DNA of 64,000 nt from Silurus meridionalis (taxonomy: Eukaryota > Chordata > Actinopteri > Siluriformes > Siluridae): assembly GCF_014805685.1 (NCBI RefSeq), contig NC_060901.1, forward strand, positions 25,599,405 to 25,663,404, written 5' to 3'. The notes under the pieces are model-generated. The model was not told the DNA's origin and ran no database searches. It was given only the letters and a program-made list of their open reading frames with translations. Positions within the stretch are counted from its first letter, which is position 1, and each line of letters begins with the position of its first letter. This document shows, one piece after another, positions 23,091 to 39,279 of this stretch. The position numbers were made by a program, and so were the translations under genes.

Positions 23091-26000
23091 GTATATTATT
23101 ATATAAGGTACCTGCCTTATATATATTTAGGGCAGGTACTGATGTAGGTGAGGAGACCTGGGGTGCAGTCAGCGTTCACATTCATCCCAAAGGTGTTCAG
23201 TAGGGATGAGACCAGAGCTCTATAGCAGACCACTCAAGATCTTCCTCTTCAAAGCATGTAAACCAGTTCTTCAAGGCGCTCACTTTGTGCACAGGGGCAT
23301 CACCATGCTGGAACAGGTTTGGGTTTCCAAGTTCAATTGAACACAAAATTTTAAATATAGCGCCATCTAAAGACATTCAAATTGTACGTCGCTCTGGATA
23401 AGGGTGTGTGCTAAATGCCGCAAATGTAAATGTAAATGTACAAAAAAAAAATGTGAACAAAAAAAAAAATCTTGATATTATTCAAACATGCATAATTTTT
23501 TTTTATTATATTTGCCATCTGCAGTTGTGGTGCTGGTTTTCTGATGGTCCTGACTTTTATGTTTGATCCAGGAAAAAAAAAGTGCTCTTTCAAATCGAGA
23601 AAAAAAAAAAAAAATTAAACAAGAATTCAAAATTATATAGAGAAAAACGACATTGAAAACTGTAACATTTAAATGCTAACACAAACAAGAAACTTGCAGC
23701 AAATGATTCGAAAACAGGAAGCTACGTAGCATGTCGCTGCTTGCTAGTTTGATAGTGTGCTTTAATGGAGTATAACATTTCATTACTGGATACTGTTTCT
23801 TCTTCAAACATTAGAAAAAAAACTCTGAAACATACCACTGTGGCACTATTCCATTCACAGTCCAAGATGTTTACCTTTAAATGAACTAGAAAGTATGTGT
23901 AGCACTGCATTTGCAGTTCATATAAGGTTTATAATGTGTAGCTGCAAAGTCATGACAGGAATATTTATTAACTCATCATGAACTGACCCTAGTAAATGAG
24001 AAATCAATGGTGAGTTTATAATTATTGGCCCCTCCAAGTAAAATACAATAATAGTTCATTATTTAGTGTTGTGATAATCAAGTATTAATTAATAAGTTTA
24101 AACTTTAAAAAGTTCGATCTGAAGTATTACTACATATAAACTACAAAAGGATGTCAGGATCTGGCGGGGTTCTCAAGCTAGGATTATGTTTGTTCCCCAC
24201 CAGATGTCGCCAGAGTCGCACATTAGTTCTCAACGCTTCCACTATTTACCAATAGTCCTTTGTGTAGTTAAGTTCTAATTAATGTCCGAGTTTCCTGCTT
24301 GTTGATGTTTTGTGGTCTGTGTCCTGTCTTTTCTTTTTTTTTTTCTCTCTCTCTCTTTTTTTGGCAGTGCTGTCCTTTTCTGTGTTGCCCGTCTTTGTGA
24401 GTTCATGTTTTTTTTTTCTTTGCTTTTTCTGAGAGACTTAGTTTATGTATTTTTCATGAATTACAGAGAACATTCTGTATTTTCTGTTTTAAATTGTGGA
24501 CCGATTTTGCTTTATCATTTTTGTTGGATTTTTGCGGACCTGAGATTTTTTTGGATTTATATTTGCTGTTTTCTATTTTGGTGAAATGGATTTTCCATAA
24601 TATTTGAGTTTGTCTCTGCTTTTGGGTTCACAAACCTCCCTGTATCAAACTGCTAGGACTCTCACACAGATCACTTTGTTTCAAGCCCTGTTTGTGTCAT
24701 TTAGCCTAATACAATAAAACATATGCTGGTCTGATTTAGGTACTTAGATATAAGCTAAAAGAGATTAATAGAATTATACAGTTGAACTTGACTGGTTTGT
24801 CCTCAGAATATGCTGAAGGAGGACCACATAAGATTGCAGAAGAAAATCCAGGAGAAGCAGAAGATGGTACAGGAGTTGAAACAGGCTGTGAACATTATAA
24901 AGGTGAGTAGTAAACAGAGACTGAGCTGCTCCTAGAATCACACACAACATGGACATCATGGAGTCATTTAGAGTCCCAGTAAAAGAAAGAATGATAAATT
25001 ACCTTTACACCTTTTGTGTATTTTCCAACAGCTTAATGCACAGACATCAGTAGATGACAATGAGAGGATCTTTACTGAGATGATCAGCTCCATAGAGAAA
25101 AAGCGCTCGGAGGTGACAAAGCTGATCAGAGATCAGGAGAAGGCTGAACTGAGTCGACCTGAACGACTCCTGGAGCAACTGGAACAGGAGATTTCTGATC
25201 TTCAGACGAGAATCACTGAGCTGGAGCAGCTTTCACACACACAAGATCACATCCATTTCCTTCAGGTAACCTCACATACACTCTAAAACATGGGTGCCCA
25301 ATATGTCGATCACGAGCGACCGGTAGATTCCAAAATTAGTATGGGTATAAATATGAGTCCTTTTTTTTCCCTTTTACTTTCCAAATTACCTTGTTTGCAT
25401 GTTGTTTTCTCTAGGCTTTAGTTTCTGGACGCCAGTCTCCTACAATACTAAAACCATATTTCCACACATCGAGCATCACTGTCCATCAACATCTCTCATT
25501 TGATGGAGTGAGAAATTCTCTCTCAGACCTGAAGAAGAGATTCAAGGAATTCTGTGAGGAGGAATTTAACAAAATCCCTCCACAAGGTATGAAGAACTGC
25601 TTCTGCTGGAGAAACACAATAATGGATGTTCATTTTTTTACATGACTTGATGAAGCTTTTTGTCTTTATTTCCATTTTTTTCTCCACAGTTGCAGCTGTT
25701 TATGTTATTTCACCGCAAGAGCCACAAAGCAGAGAAGATATTTTGAAATGTACGTCTTACCTTATGTCAAGTGCACATTGTGCGATCTTTAATAGTTCTT
25801 CGCGATTGTCGCTTGTCAGACGCGCTAACACACAATCCCCATGTCACACTGTAGGATCTCGGCTGTCATAAAGTCAGACTGAAAAATAAACCTGTAATCA
25901 CTAAACATTTGTTTTACTGATACGGCAAGTCTAAAATCAGGCACCAAAATCCGCCATGATGCACAAATCCGGCAATTAAAACCATCCGTGTGGAAACATA

Positions 26001-27124
26001 GCAAAGGTTCAGACTCATATGTTTTACATCATCAATCCGTGACACGTTTTCTTTTGCCGATGGTAGCTGGTAGCGAACAAACCCAAAAAAATTATCTGTA
26101 GCATTAATTTGGTTTATGACATGTTTTGATAATAAAAACATCACTCAAACATTCCCTCCATAACTCAATAAGTTTCCCTTCTTGCTCTACTGTCCACCTG
26201 ACTCGTTTCCACAATTTTCCTGAGGTAATTTGTTGCGCTAATCGCATCATCAGGTTCGGCGCTCCTATTGGTTCTTGGTTTGACGGCTATCGTAGGAGAT
26301 TGGATAGACACTGCAGGTCATTGTGTCCATCATTCGGCTTTTGGTGAACATGTCAAACCAGCGATCAAAGACTACAGTTTTTAATTTACGATTATCGGAA
26401 TGTTTAAGGATATTTAGGTCTCAGACGACCAAATCGTGGCCAAAAAATGTGCACCTGGCTTAACACAAACATACACACAGTCCACACGTTTTTTTTACCC
26501 ATATACACACACAGATATATGTATAACTGGTCTCTCAACATTCTTACACTTTTCATTTTGGTTTTCTCTTTTATTTCAGATTACTGTTACCTGACACTGG
26601 ATCCCAACACAGCACATCGTAACCTCATTCTGTCTGAGAAGAACAGAGAAGTGAAATACAGTACAAGCGATCAGAAGTACTTTGATAATCCAAATAGATT
26701 TAACTGTATATGGCAAGTGTTGTGTAAGGAGAGTGTGTGTGGACGCTGTTACTGGGAGGTGGAGTGGCGCAGTGATGGAGGTGTGGCCGTATCAGTCTCA
26801 TATAAAGACATCAGCAGGAAAGGGCGGGGTGATGAATGTAGGTTTGGACACAATAATCAGTCTTGGAGTTTGTGGTCTTCTTCATCTTCTCTCTGTTTTT
26901 ATCACAACAACAAAAAAACGGATCTCGAAGTTTCATCGTCCTCCAGGTTAGGGGTGTTTGTGGATTACAGTGCAGGAACTCTGTCCTTCTACAGCGTCTC
27001 TGACACCATGAAGCTCCTCCACAAAGTCCACACCACATTCGCTCAGCCTCTATATGCTGGATTTGGGCTCTACTGGGGGTCGGCTTCTACTGTGAGATTG
27101 TGTGATCTAAATGAAAGTGTGTAG
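22124..27124 (+). CDS. TRIM-D: finTRIM-type RING/B-box/B30.2 E3 ligase
   Basis: Exons: 22124-22714, 24807-24902, 25032-25265, 25415-25586, 25690-25749 and 26580-27124. They sum to 1698 nt, or 565 residues, in frame. The start MAQASISVDQDQF is chosen by alignment to the paralogues; an in-frame ATG at 22106 would add six residues. RING (CPLC, CGHSFCKMC, CPHC), CDFC block, B-box 2 (CSEHDE through HKGHE), coiled-coil exons, then PRY-SPRY with [17 protein letters not shown] and PLYAGFG. It is the only plus-strand finTRIM here. Intron 1 (2.1 kb) holds (TA)n, a MITE-like copy and a dispersed repeat. A polyadenylation signal AATAAA lies at 27221, 97 nt after the stop codon. No damage was seen, so I infer a functional E3 ligase. 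Confidence 0.9.
23010..23081. repeat. (TA)n microsatellite
   Basis: About 70 bp of TA dinucleotides in intron 1 of TRIM-D, next to the MITE-like copy, as at the 21181 copy. Confidence 0.95.
23105..23375. mobile_element. Second copy of the MITE-like element
   Basis: It shares GGCAGGTACTGATGTAGGTG and following sequence with 21390-21620, then loses its far end. The tail of a tRNA-like SINE (GTCGCTCTGGATAAGGGTGT) follows at 23390. It is in intron 1 of TRIM-D. Confidence 0.65.
24155..24670 (+). repeat. Unclassified dispersed repeat
   Basis: Related to 8590-9110 through CCCACCAGATGTCGCCAGAG and the T-rich body. It lies in intron 1 of TRIM-D. There is no coding signal beyond low-complexity Phe/Leu runs. 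Confidence 0.5.
25750..26579. other. Intron 5 of TRIM-D, no extra feature
   Basis: The intron before the B30.2 exon. No transposon ends or additional exons were recognised. Confidence 0.5.
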
Positions 27125-27220
27125 ATGATTCATGTAAAATTCCTGCAGGTTGCCATGTTGTTGCTAAAACGTCACAAAGATTTTGAGACAAACTGCTAAA
27201 ATGTAAAAGAAAACTGATCT

Positions 27221-27226
27221 AATAAA
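27221..27226 (+). terminator. Polyadenylation signal of TRIM-D
   Basis: Canonical AATAAA 97 nt after the TRIM-D stop codon. A second AATAAA occurs near 27337. Confidence 0.6.
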
Positions 27227-27349
27227 ATTTTGTGGTCTTTACTTTGTAAAATCCTATCAATTTGTATAAAAACATATTTTTTATTAAATAACTATTATTC
27301 ACTATTGAAACATTTTTTACAAATAAAAAATACATACAAATAAAGTCTA

Positions 27350-28020
27350 CATTTGTTGCCTGTATTTTGTTAATCCCTTATTCATCCTGGATGATGACTG
27401 ACCAGCAGATGGCGCCATATCAATACATTTATACTTGCGATTTTTTTTTCTTCTTTTATTAAAATGTAAAAAAAAAAAAAATGTACAGAATATTTATGTT
27501 TCAAATGTCAGACAAACTTTTAATTCTGAGGACATCGTTTGTCAGGAATTGCTGCTCTTTTGCTACACAAAGGAATTTTTTAAATATATAATTATTTATT
27601 TTTAAAATATTTTATTTAAATGATATCATTTACTATCAATAATTTCACAGTTGGTAATTTATGGTTTGTGATAGTCACTAATTATTTTCTTCAAAAACAT
27701 ATCTTAATATAATATTTGTCTGGGTAACTGTATCTGTCTGCACTCTTACTGGTTTATATTTGAAATTAAATAAAGGAACGTATTTTTTGTATCTTTTTTT
27801 TAGTTTTTATATGTTTATTGTAATACTTTACTCGGTTTAAAGTTTGTAAATGTCATAAAGTAAGTATGTTTTTAATATATTATAACGGTGTCTGTGTGTC
27901 TGTGCTGATTGTATATATAATAATTGTATAATTTGTCCTGTACAATTGTGTGCCTCCAGCTTGTGGTAACAGTTTCAAAAGGTAAAGGTCAGGTGACCCA
28001 ATACTTTTGGCAATATAGTG
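27350..28020. other. Intergenic between finTRIM cluster and Ig cluster
   Basis: AT-rich sequence with no exon. At its right end GTCAGGTGACCCAATACTTT at about 27987 is a lone terminus of the MITE-like family seen at 21181-21715. Confidence 0.5.
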
Positions 28021-28025
28021 TGTAG

Positions 28026-32244
<4,219 letters not shown>

Positions 32245-33560
32245 AGATGAACATCAGCAGAAGAACACGCATGTAACAGTGAGCAGTGACAGACTTACAC
32301 ACCTGATTAACAGACCAGAGAGCAGTTTGGTCCTCAAGATGACTGTAATTTAGAAAACCGATTGTAATTGAATTTGTTTGATCGCACACTTGGGACCAGT
32401 CCCAGGCTCTATATTGTCTAAAAGTGTATTAAAGCCGGTCTGAATGTAGTGTAGCTTTGTTTTATATTTACAAATTGTTGTTTACAATACTTAACATTTA
32501 ATTAATGCTTTTTTATGCCCAACTGTACAACATTTATTGTTGAATCTGTTGTATATGCTTCTGTTGTTATCTTTATTTTATATATTATATAAAATGCTTT
32601 GCATCAAATAACAAATTACACACAAGCTTTTAGAATTTTAAACGTGTTTAATTTATTTAGAATAAAAAAACAAATCATATTTATTGTTATTTAATTCTGT
32701 GCATTTCCTCTATAGCGTTCATTAATCGATACATACATTGGAGACAAAGACAGATGGAGACAGCAGTGATACAGATATTGACAAATACATGGGGTCAGAA
32801 AGACAGTAGTTGATAGAGAGACAGAAATATGGACAAAATAGACAAAGAGAGTGAAAGGTAGACAGAAAACTGCAGACTGAGTAATACAGCTGAAGAAAGA
32901 TGGAGAAACACTACAAGTGTGAAAGACCAACAAAGACATGACTTTGAGACAGAGACACATACAGAGACAGATATAGAGATAAGACTGAACAATGTAGATC
33001 TGTTTTGTGTGTGTCTGGCCTAAAATACTAATAATCTCATAGACCTGTTTGATCTCTTAGTTCAAGACTAACCGAATCGTTGCAGATGAAGAGAATATGC
33101 AGAAAAAAGCATACAAACAATCTAACAAGCAGATGATTAGAGTGTAAAAGGTTTAAAAACTTACCCGAATATTAAAACCGTTTTATATGTTCATTATTTG
33201 TCTGAGGTTATTTTGTGCAGAAGGCACACATGTTCCATCATGTGAGAATGACCACTGCTGAAAGAGAATGAAAATGTGCATTTAAATTGTAATAGTTTTA
33301 CATTTGCTTACATTTGCTTAATTACAGGTGGGAATTGTAAGAAACGTATTTCCACCAGCAGAGGGCGGAAGTTGTCAGTAAGTTGAATTTGTTTGCCTTT
33401 TGATTTGGCGAAACAAATAAATAAATGGGAATACGGTAGTTTGCTGAAAAATATCAGATATTTTTAACATAATTATAAATAAGTAAATGCAAAAATAAAT
33501 AATTTTTTGTCTTTGTCTATCTATCTGTTTATTGATTTATTTATTAATTCCACATTTCTT
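32245..33560. other. 3' flank of IgR-beta with purine-rich repeat
   Basis: It includes an ATTAAA-type signal near 32428. 32690-33000 is rich in GACAGA/GAGACA motifs and is homologous to 40915-41215 downstream of IgR-gamma. 33220-33370 (CACCAGCAGAGGGCGGA) recurs at 51005-51185. No gene was recognised; this is duplicated intergenic spacer. Confidence 0.65.
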
Positions 33561-33564
33561 CATT

Positions 33565-33570
<6 letters not shown>

Positions 33571-33625
<55 letters not shown>
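33571..33625. repeat. (TA)n microsatellite
   Basis: TA dinucleotide run immediately left of the pogo/Tigger-like MITE. Confidence 0.95.
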
Positions 33626-33645
33626 GTACATATATATGTATATAT

Positions 33646-34600
33646 AGTGGAACCCACTTATCTTGACCTCGGTTAACTCGACAACCCTATTAAGTCGACG
33701 TTTTTGAAGTGGAACCGCCAAATTCTCGCTTTGTCTAAGCATTTTTTTATTGGTTATGTCGACTTTTTTATGTCGCCGAACCCTAATATCTCGAGCACAA
33801 GGGGGGGGAAATTTGCCATTTAACGTCAGTTATGTCGATCGGCGCTGTGCAGCCGCAGAAGAACTCGCGAAAGTGGCGGAGAAATCAAGCCTTACAAATG
33901 CTACAGGTGTTTGTATTGTATACTGGTGAATCTCTGCTGTTAGTTAGTGCACATATGCCTTTTGTTGTTAAATGTTATGTGATGAACGGGAGGCGAAAGC
34001 TGTGCTTGGTAGGAGCGCAGCGCGGAACGTGGGATGAGCAGCAAAAGCATAGAATGAACACCGGCAGGATCTGGGGGAATCCGCGATGTGCTTTGGGAAG
34101 AAAAGCGCAGCCGTTGAGAGAGTGCTGGTGGGAAGACACGTACCGGGATAGCATGAGCGATAACAACGACCGCCGTAAACCAAAATATACCAATAATAAC
34201 GGACGGTGAGAGTGTGGAAGTTTAAATAGGAGCTGGTGATGATGATAAACGAGCACCATATGTGCGCGATTGAAGCCGGGAGCTTCAGAGAAAGCGACCG
34301 AGAAAGCACCTGACACGCTGAAGGGGGCGTGGCAGGTGGATTCCTGACAGTTAACAAACATGTATGTAGATTTTTATAGCATGCCTTCATCAAACAAATC
34401 GCAGCAACGCTGTTGTGTAAAAAAACCCTCCAAAAACACGTGCATGCACATTCTCATTTATTAACGCACATCATGTACATAAAGAAATTTCAAGCACGTT
34501 AATATACTGCCGCCATATTGATTTTCGTTTATCTCGATCATCGGTTATCTCGATGCTTTTTGGCGACCCCCTAGGACATCGACATAACCGGGTTCCACTG
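33646..34600. mobile_element. Pogo/Tigger-like MITE, interrupted by an LTR insertion
   Basis: The left end AGTGGAACCCACTTATCTTG and the right end, read on the other strand CAGTGGAACCCGGTTATGTC, form inverted terminal repeats beside TA. The interior has the TCGA-rich texture typical of pogo-group repeats (GGTTAACTCGACAACC). No transposase is present. Without the internal LTR the element is about 570 bp. A second copy starts at 63223 in opposite orientation. Confidence 0.7.
33973..34349. mobile_element. Solo-LTR-like insertion (family L) with target-site duplication
   Basis: Begins TGTTATGTGATGAACGGGAG and ends GGATTCCTGACA. It is flanked by GTTAAA (33967-33972) and GTTAAC (34350-34355), a near-perfect 6-bp direct repeat. 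The copy of the host MITE at 63223 has a single GTTAAC at this point (empty site). An apparent ORF through it has no protein similarity I recognise. Confidence 0.7.

Positions 34601-34603
<3 letters not shown>

Positions 34604-34679
<76 letters not shown>
34604..34679. repeat. (TA)n microsatellite
   Basis: TA run directly right of the MITE. Confidence 0.95.
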
Positions 34680-34682
<3 letters not shown>

Positions 34683-34829
34683 GGACTTGCATTTGGTACC
34701 TGAGCCTTCAGTGGGGACTTTGCCGACTTAACCCACCTCTTAATACCACCACTATCACATCGCAATTACAGAAACCATCAATACTATACAAAAACGCAAT
34801 ATAACAACATGTGGCATTACAGAGAGAGG

Positions 34830-35600
34830 CATTTCACATATGGAGGTGAAAACCATTTTACTGAAGCAAGCTCCAAACCTCTACACTACTACCGCAACTG
34901 TGCACCTACATCATCTGGAGCAGTTCAGAATATTTGTCTAATAACATGTCAAAAACATAAAAAATGTAAATAAAATACAACCAACTCTCCAGAGATGCAG
35001 ACTCATAATGTTCAGCGCCCCTCAGAGGCTGTAATCCAGTTGTACCACTCGTATTCACTGGTCTGGAAGTGGTGATCAAACCCTTTCCTGGGCTGAGACA
35101 CACTAGCTAGCTTCGAGGTTGGCCGACCTTCTCACCATGTCTAACTTTTCTTTAAAAAACGATTTTTAAGTATGTCTGAGACCAAATTAATTTCTCTTCC
35201 TCCGTAGGCATAAAAAAGTCTAACTCAGATGTATTAATGTGTGCAGAGCTACACACGTGTTTTACCAGTCGAACTTGGCTGTAACAGTTTCCCTCTGACC
35301 AACCAATCAGAGGACGGAAAAATGCTGACGCTATTCTGGGCCAGCTAGCTGCCCTGTGAGACAAATATGAAATCTGATTCTTTAAAGAAACAGAGCTATT
35401 TATTTAATAGACTATGGTAAAAAGGCCAGCAGTACTGACTCTAAAGGCTCTGAGCAGATTAGATTGATATGGCAGCACATAGAGGCTGAAATCTGATTGG
35501 ACCAAAAAATTTAACAACCACATACATGTACTGGAAGCAGTGCAGTGAAGAGAAACGCTACGAAATGAAGGGAATAAACTGTTGGGAATAAATTAATTCA
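34830..35600. repeat. Possible unclassified repeat, no gene
   Basis: No exon recognised. The texture (GAGACACACTAGCTAGCTTC near 35095) suggests a dispersed element, but no second copy exists in the window and no ends were found. Confidence 0.3.
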
Positions 35601-36112
35601 ATTTTATGGAAAAAAATTTAATTTAGGTTTAAATGTAGGTCAGTGCTTCTGATAGTGTTTAGGCCAACAGAGAAGGCTTTGCTGGCCCTGATGGCCCAAC
35701 ATTAAAATATTTTTTTTACTTCAGGCCAGTAAATGTTAATAGGGTAGGCTGTCCTAACCTCATTCTAATGCAGGATTGGTCAACAAAGTAAAAAATACGA
35801 GAGAAAATTTGAAAATGGGGTGAAATACCTGATGCCATTTAAAAATAAGTGTTAAATAAAATGTTTTTAATGTTTACGATTTGTCTGAGGTTATTTTGCA
35901 GAGAAGACATAAAGGATCCATCATGTGAGAGTGGCCTCTGCTGGAAAAGAACAGAAATGCCCTCATCACATAAATGTAAAGGTAACACACAAAACAAATC
36001 TACTCTATATATGGGTCTATTTATATTCTGATTTGATATTAAATGTCTTATTTAAGTCATTTTCTTACTTCATTACAGTGTTTGGGAATTGTTTTGTTTT
36101 TAATGCTTAGTT

Positions 36113-36230
36113 TGCACTTCCTGTAATAACAATTCTTGTGGATGTGTGAAGATGTTAAAGGAGTTCGAGTTCACATTAAAATTGCACCTGTGCTTTTTTC
36201 TTCTCATCATAAAGCTTCAATTCATCAATG
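36113..36230 (+). pseudogene. Dead leader exon (type I) with promoter remnant
   Basis: 36182-36230 aligns over 49 nt with the leader exons at 55173 and 43723 and keeps its GTGAGT donor, but the start ATG reads TTG and an internal TAA-containing change is present. The upstream ETS-like TTTGCACTTCCTGT (36111-36124) and GTGTGAAGATG spacer are retained. A (CT)n run follows in the intron. Confidence 0.7.
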
Positions 36231-36233
36231 GTG

Positions 36234-36273
<40 letters not shown>

Positions 36274-36411
36274 TCCCTTACACTCTCTCTCCTGTGTAGG
36301 TTGATTGTGGTGTGATATTTGGCCTTAAAGAACTGTTCAGGTGCTGTTGGGATCAGAGTTGTAGTGCTAAGTTTGCACTTCCTGTGGAAGTGTACATTGT
36401 GTATCTTCATG

Positions 36412-36487
36412 GTCAGTGGGGTGGAGTCACGTGACCCGGTGGAAACTGGTCAGTGGGGTGGAGTCACGTGACCCGGTGGAAACTTTA
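36412..36487 (+). promoter_or_regulatory. Tandemly duplicated E-box block (GTCACGTGAC)
   Basis: Two adjacent copies of a 38-bp unit, each with GTGGGGTGGAGTCACGTGAC, a perfect CACGTG palindrome. Single, mutated counterparts are at 43913-43945 (GTCAAGTGAC) and 55427-55460 (GTCACATGAC), always between leader I and leader II. A regulatory role (USF/TFE-type factors) is inference. Confidence 0.45.
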
Positions 36488-36987
36488 TTTTTCTGCAGAT
36501 AGTTTACCTTTGATGGGCATTTATTGGTTATATGCAACATTAGAATAATTATATCTCCTTTGCTTTGATTTTGTGTGTTAACTGTAGCAGTGTGTCAATA
36601 TAATATATAATATATAATAATATACTGTGTGGAAAACAGGAACAATGTCATCACAGTTATTGTTAAATTTGATATAAAATTATAAAACATAATGTAAGTT
36701 TTATTGGTGCAGTAACCATGAAAGGCCACTAGACTGAGAAGTCAGATCAGTAATGCAGTAGACTGCAGATTACTGTCACTATATCATGCTTTATCTTATT
36801 TTCAATATTTAATACAATGCATGTTTGCAAGAAAGGAACGTTACATTTTATGTTTAAGGCATGAAAATGAATACTTTTTTTATAGTTTATTGTCATTAGA
36901 TGATTTTATTGCATAGACTCAGTGCTGCTGTAGAAAAGACATGAGAAACTTCTTCTGTTCTGTGCTTAAGGCCATGTTGCTACATTT

Positions 36988-37130
36988 GCCCTTCCTGTGT
37001 GAACTGTGAGTGTGTGAATGTGATCTATAGAGTGTTCATTATGATCAGACGTGGTGCAGCAGTCAGTCAGTGTGTGTTCAGCTCTAATACAGTCTTTGGA
37101 TTAATGTGTGGGTTCTGGTCCTCAGTAAGA
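36988..37130 (+). promoter_or_regulatory. Conserved leader-II upstream block (IgR-gamma)
   Basis: CTTCCTGTGTGAACTGT (36991-37007, an ETS/PU.1-like core) is followed by GTTCATTATGATCAGACGTG and a block ending at the leader ATG. Strongly conserved copies lie at 44427-44569 and 56001-56140. Probable promoter/5' UTR of the receptor genes. Confidence 0.55.
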
Positions 37131-37312
37131 ATGCAGGTGTGTTTTCTTCTCCTCCTCATACAGCTTCATATCACTGAAGGTGAGTCTGCTCTCTCTCTCT
37201 CTCCTCTTTTAAATATATACAAGAGTTTATCATTAAAAGCCTTAAACAGCCTAAAGCAGTCAACTTTCTCATGATATAGAAATGTAAAGTGCACACTGAA
37301 CCGATGATCTCT

Positions 37313-37460
37313 TCATCATGGCACCTGTAAGTGCCATGGGACCATGGGATCTATTTATTAGGCAGCAAGTAAACATTTTGTCCTCAAAGTTAATGTTAGA
37401 AGCAAGAAAAATGGGCAAATGTAAGGATTCGATCGAGTTTGACGAAGGCCAAACTGTCAG
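37313..37460 (+). mobile_element. Tc1b transposase N-terminal relic
   Basis: ATTTATTAGGCAGCAAGTAA (37352) and a peptide like [16 protein letters not shown] mark the 5' end of a Tc1-type element. Sister relics are at 46473-46720, 53600-53850 and 56325-56590. Inside intron 1 of IgR-gamma. Confidence 0.7.
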
Positions 37461-37520
37461 GTATCTTATGAACATTACTGAATTAGTAATGACAGACTCT
37501 GAGTTAATAAAAATGCTGAT

Positions 37521-37570
37521 GTGTTTTTTTATCTTCTGCTTCTTCTCCACCTCATTGAAGGCGAATCTGC
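37521..37570 (+). pseudogene. Degenerate third leader-like exon
   Basis: ATG-CTG-ATG followed by a Phe/Leu-rich leader like that of IgR-beta, but the donor reads GGCGAAT instead of GGTGAAT. Counterparts at 47012 and 54129 keep GT but lose one T, shifting the frame onto a stop. Probably dead relics of the beta-type leader. Confidence 0.5.
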
Positions 37571-37622
37571 CACTTAAATCCAGTGGATTATATTTCCAGA
37601 TCTATCATTTATTCCAGAAAAT

Positions 37623-37966
37623 TGTCAGGGCAGTGACCATGCGTAGGAAGCGCAAGTAACCTCAATCATCGTTTATTTTACATTCAGCACACAAACACAA
37701 ATTTTTGGAGATAGACCGTAATGCGTAAAGCGAGTGGGATCCGGAACAAATTTGTAATCCTCGAGCAAGGAGCATGAACCAGAGGGGAATGCTGGCGGTC
37801 AGGAATCTGGTAGGTCACTTTAGTTATCTAGTAGATCCGACAGCAAGTGAGGCGGAACTGGGACTTTTTAAAGAGGTAAGGTAACGAGGGACAGGTGTCG
37901 GTGATTAGCGCCGGGACCGGCTGAGAGAGAGTCATGGAGTAATATGTGGCAGGCGGATCCCTGACA
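37623..37966. mobile_element. Solo-LTR-like insertion (family L), second copy
   Basis: Starts TGTCAGGGCAGTGACCATGC and ends GGCAGGCGGATCCCTGACA, like 33973-34349. Flanks AAAAT and AAAAC suggest a 5-bp target duplication. The paralogous introns at 58044 and 59605 read CCAGAAAACATACAG without it (empty sites). It lies in intron 1 of IgR-gamma. Confidence 0.65.
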
Positions 37967-39279
37967 AAAACATATTGTTAAATATTGCTCACTTTAAATG
38001 TTTTTTTCTTTGTGAATCTTCCAGACAAACTTTAGGAACAAGAGTAAATGAATAAATTCTCCACCTCAGATACTGAATTGTGACCTTATTTATTTATTTA
38101 CTGCATGTTTTCTGTTTACAATTTCATCTTCAGTTACATTCCTACTTTAGTGAGTTTAGGAGGTACAGGTTGTCTGTAGTTCTGTAGAGTTGCTGCAGAT
38201 GGTGAACTGCTCATTAACAGATCATTAACTGGTGTGTTCCTACAGGCTGCAGGCTGGAAGGAAATAGAGATAGAAAAGAGATCACTACATACACAGGAGT
38301 CTTAGCACTGACAGATTAATAACAGATTAATCTGATGTTGTAACAGTTCTGCAATATGTTGATGTTTGTTTATTCTCCAGTTTGCAGACTGAATAATACG
38401 ACAGTGTATCTGATTGGATATGTGGGCGATTCTGTTCTTCTGCCCTGCTCCTGCACTGAACTACAAACCAAACCACACACTTTCACATGGACCTTTTATA
38501 AAGAATCTAATTACAAAGAAATCTTCCCAAAGGACCAGACAAATCGCTACAAACACAGAATTCAGCTCTTTAATGATCATCCTCCAGGAAATCTCTCTCT
38601 ACTCATATCACACCTGACTGTAGAGGATGAAGGATTTTACAGGTGTTGGATCATCAAGAACAATAACTATAAGTACATCCATCTCACAGTAAATGGTAAA
38701 ACAGCTTCTTGTATATAAACTATAGGAAACTGATTCCAGTGTCTTGATAAAATATCTGAAATATTTTGACTACTGCTGTATAATAAAAAGCCTTTAAATA
38801 TGTCTGCTACATCTGCTAAGGTTCTGTTTCATGTTCTGCCCCTCATCTGTATTTCTGATTATTATTGTATATTATTTGTGTGTGTTTTCTGACCCACATT
38901 CATATCCGATTATGATTCCTTGATTAATTTCTATTGAACGAAATATATCTCTCCTTGCAGAGGCTACAAAAAAGACCTTCACGATCCACAACAACAATCC
39001 AAACAACTTCTAAACCAGGTACTAAACACCACTGTAACAGAAAGTGTTTTTTTTAGTGCTGGTTACTGCTTTACCTTAGAGCAAATCTCAACCACTAAAC
39101 TTGAAAACTACACCAATTTTTGTCCTTTCTTTTTTGTCTCAGCTACAATAAAAGTGATCAAAGTTAGATCAAACTTGTCAAACAAGCATTCAAGCCGAGT
39201 TTTAACAAGTTTCAGGAGAGTTTATTCGTTTCAAAATACATTATCCATGGTTTGATTTTTTTTTTTACTGTATTCTAAA

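Noticed and set aside
22868..23106. Long open frames of Ile-Tyr repeats at (TA)n runs (also near 34471-34804 and 27880-29802)
   Set aside because: They are translations of microsatellites, open on both strands, with no other protein features.
33832..34209. A 125-codon open frame in a GC-richer stretch
   Set aside because: It spans the border of a MITE and an LTR-like insertion, so it cannot be one ancient gene, and no domain is recognisable.
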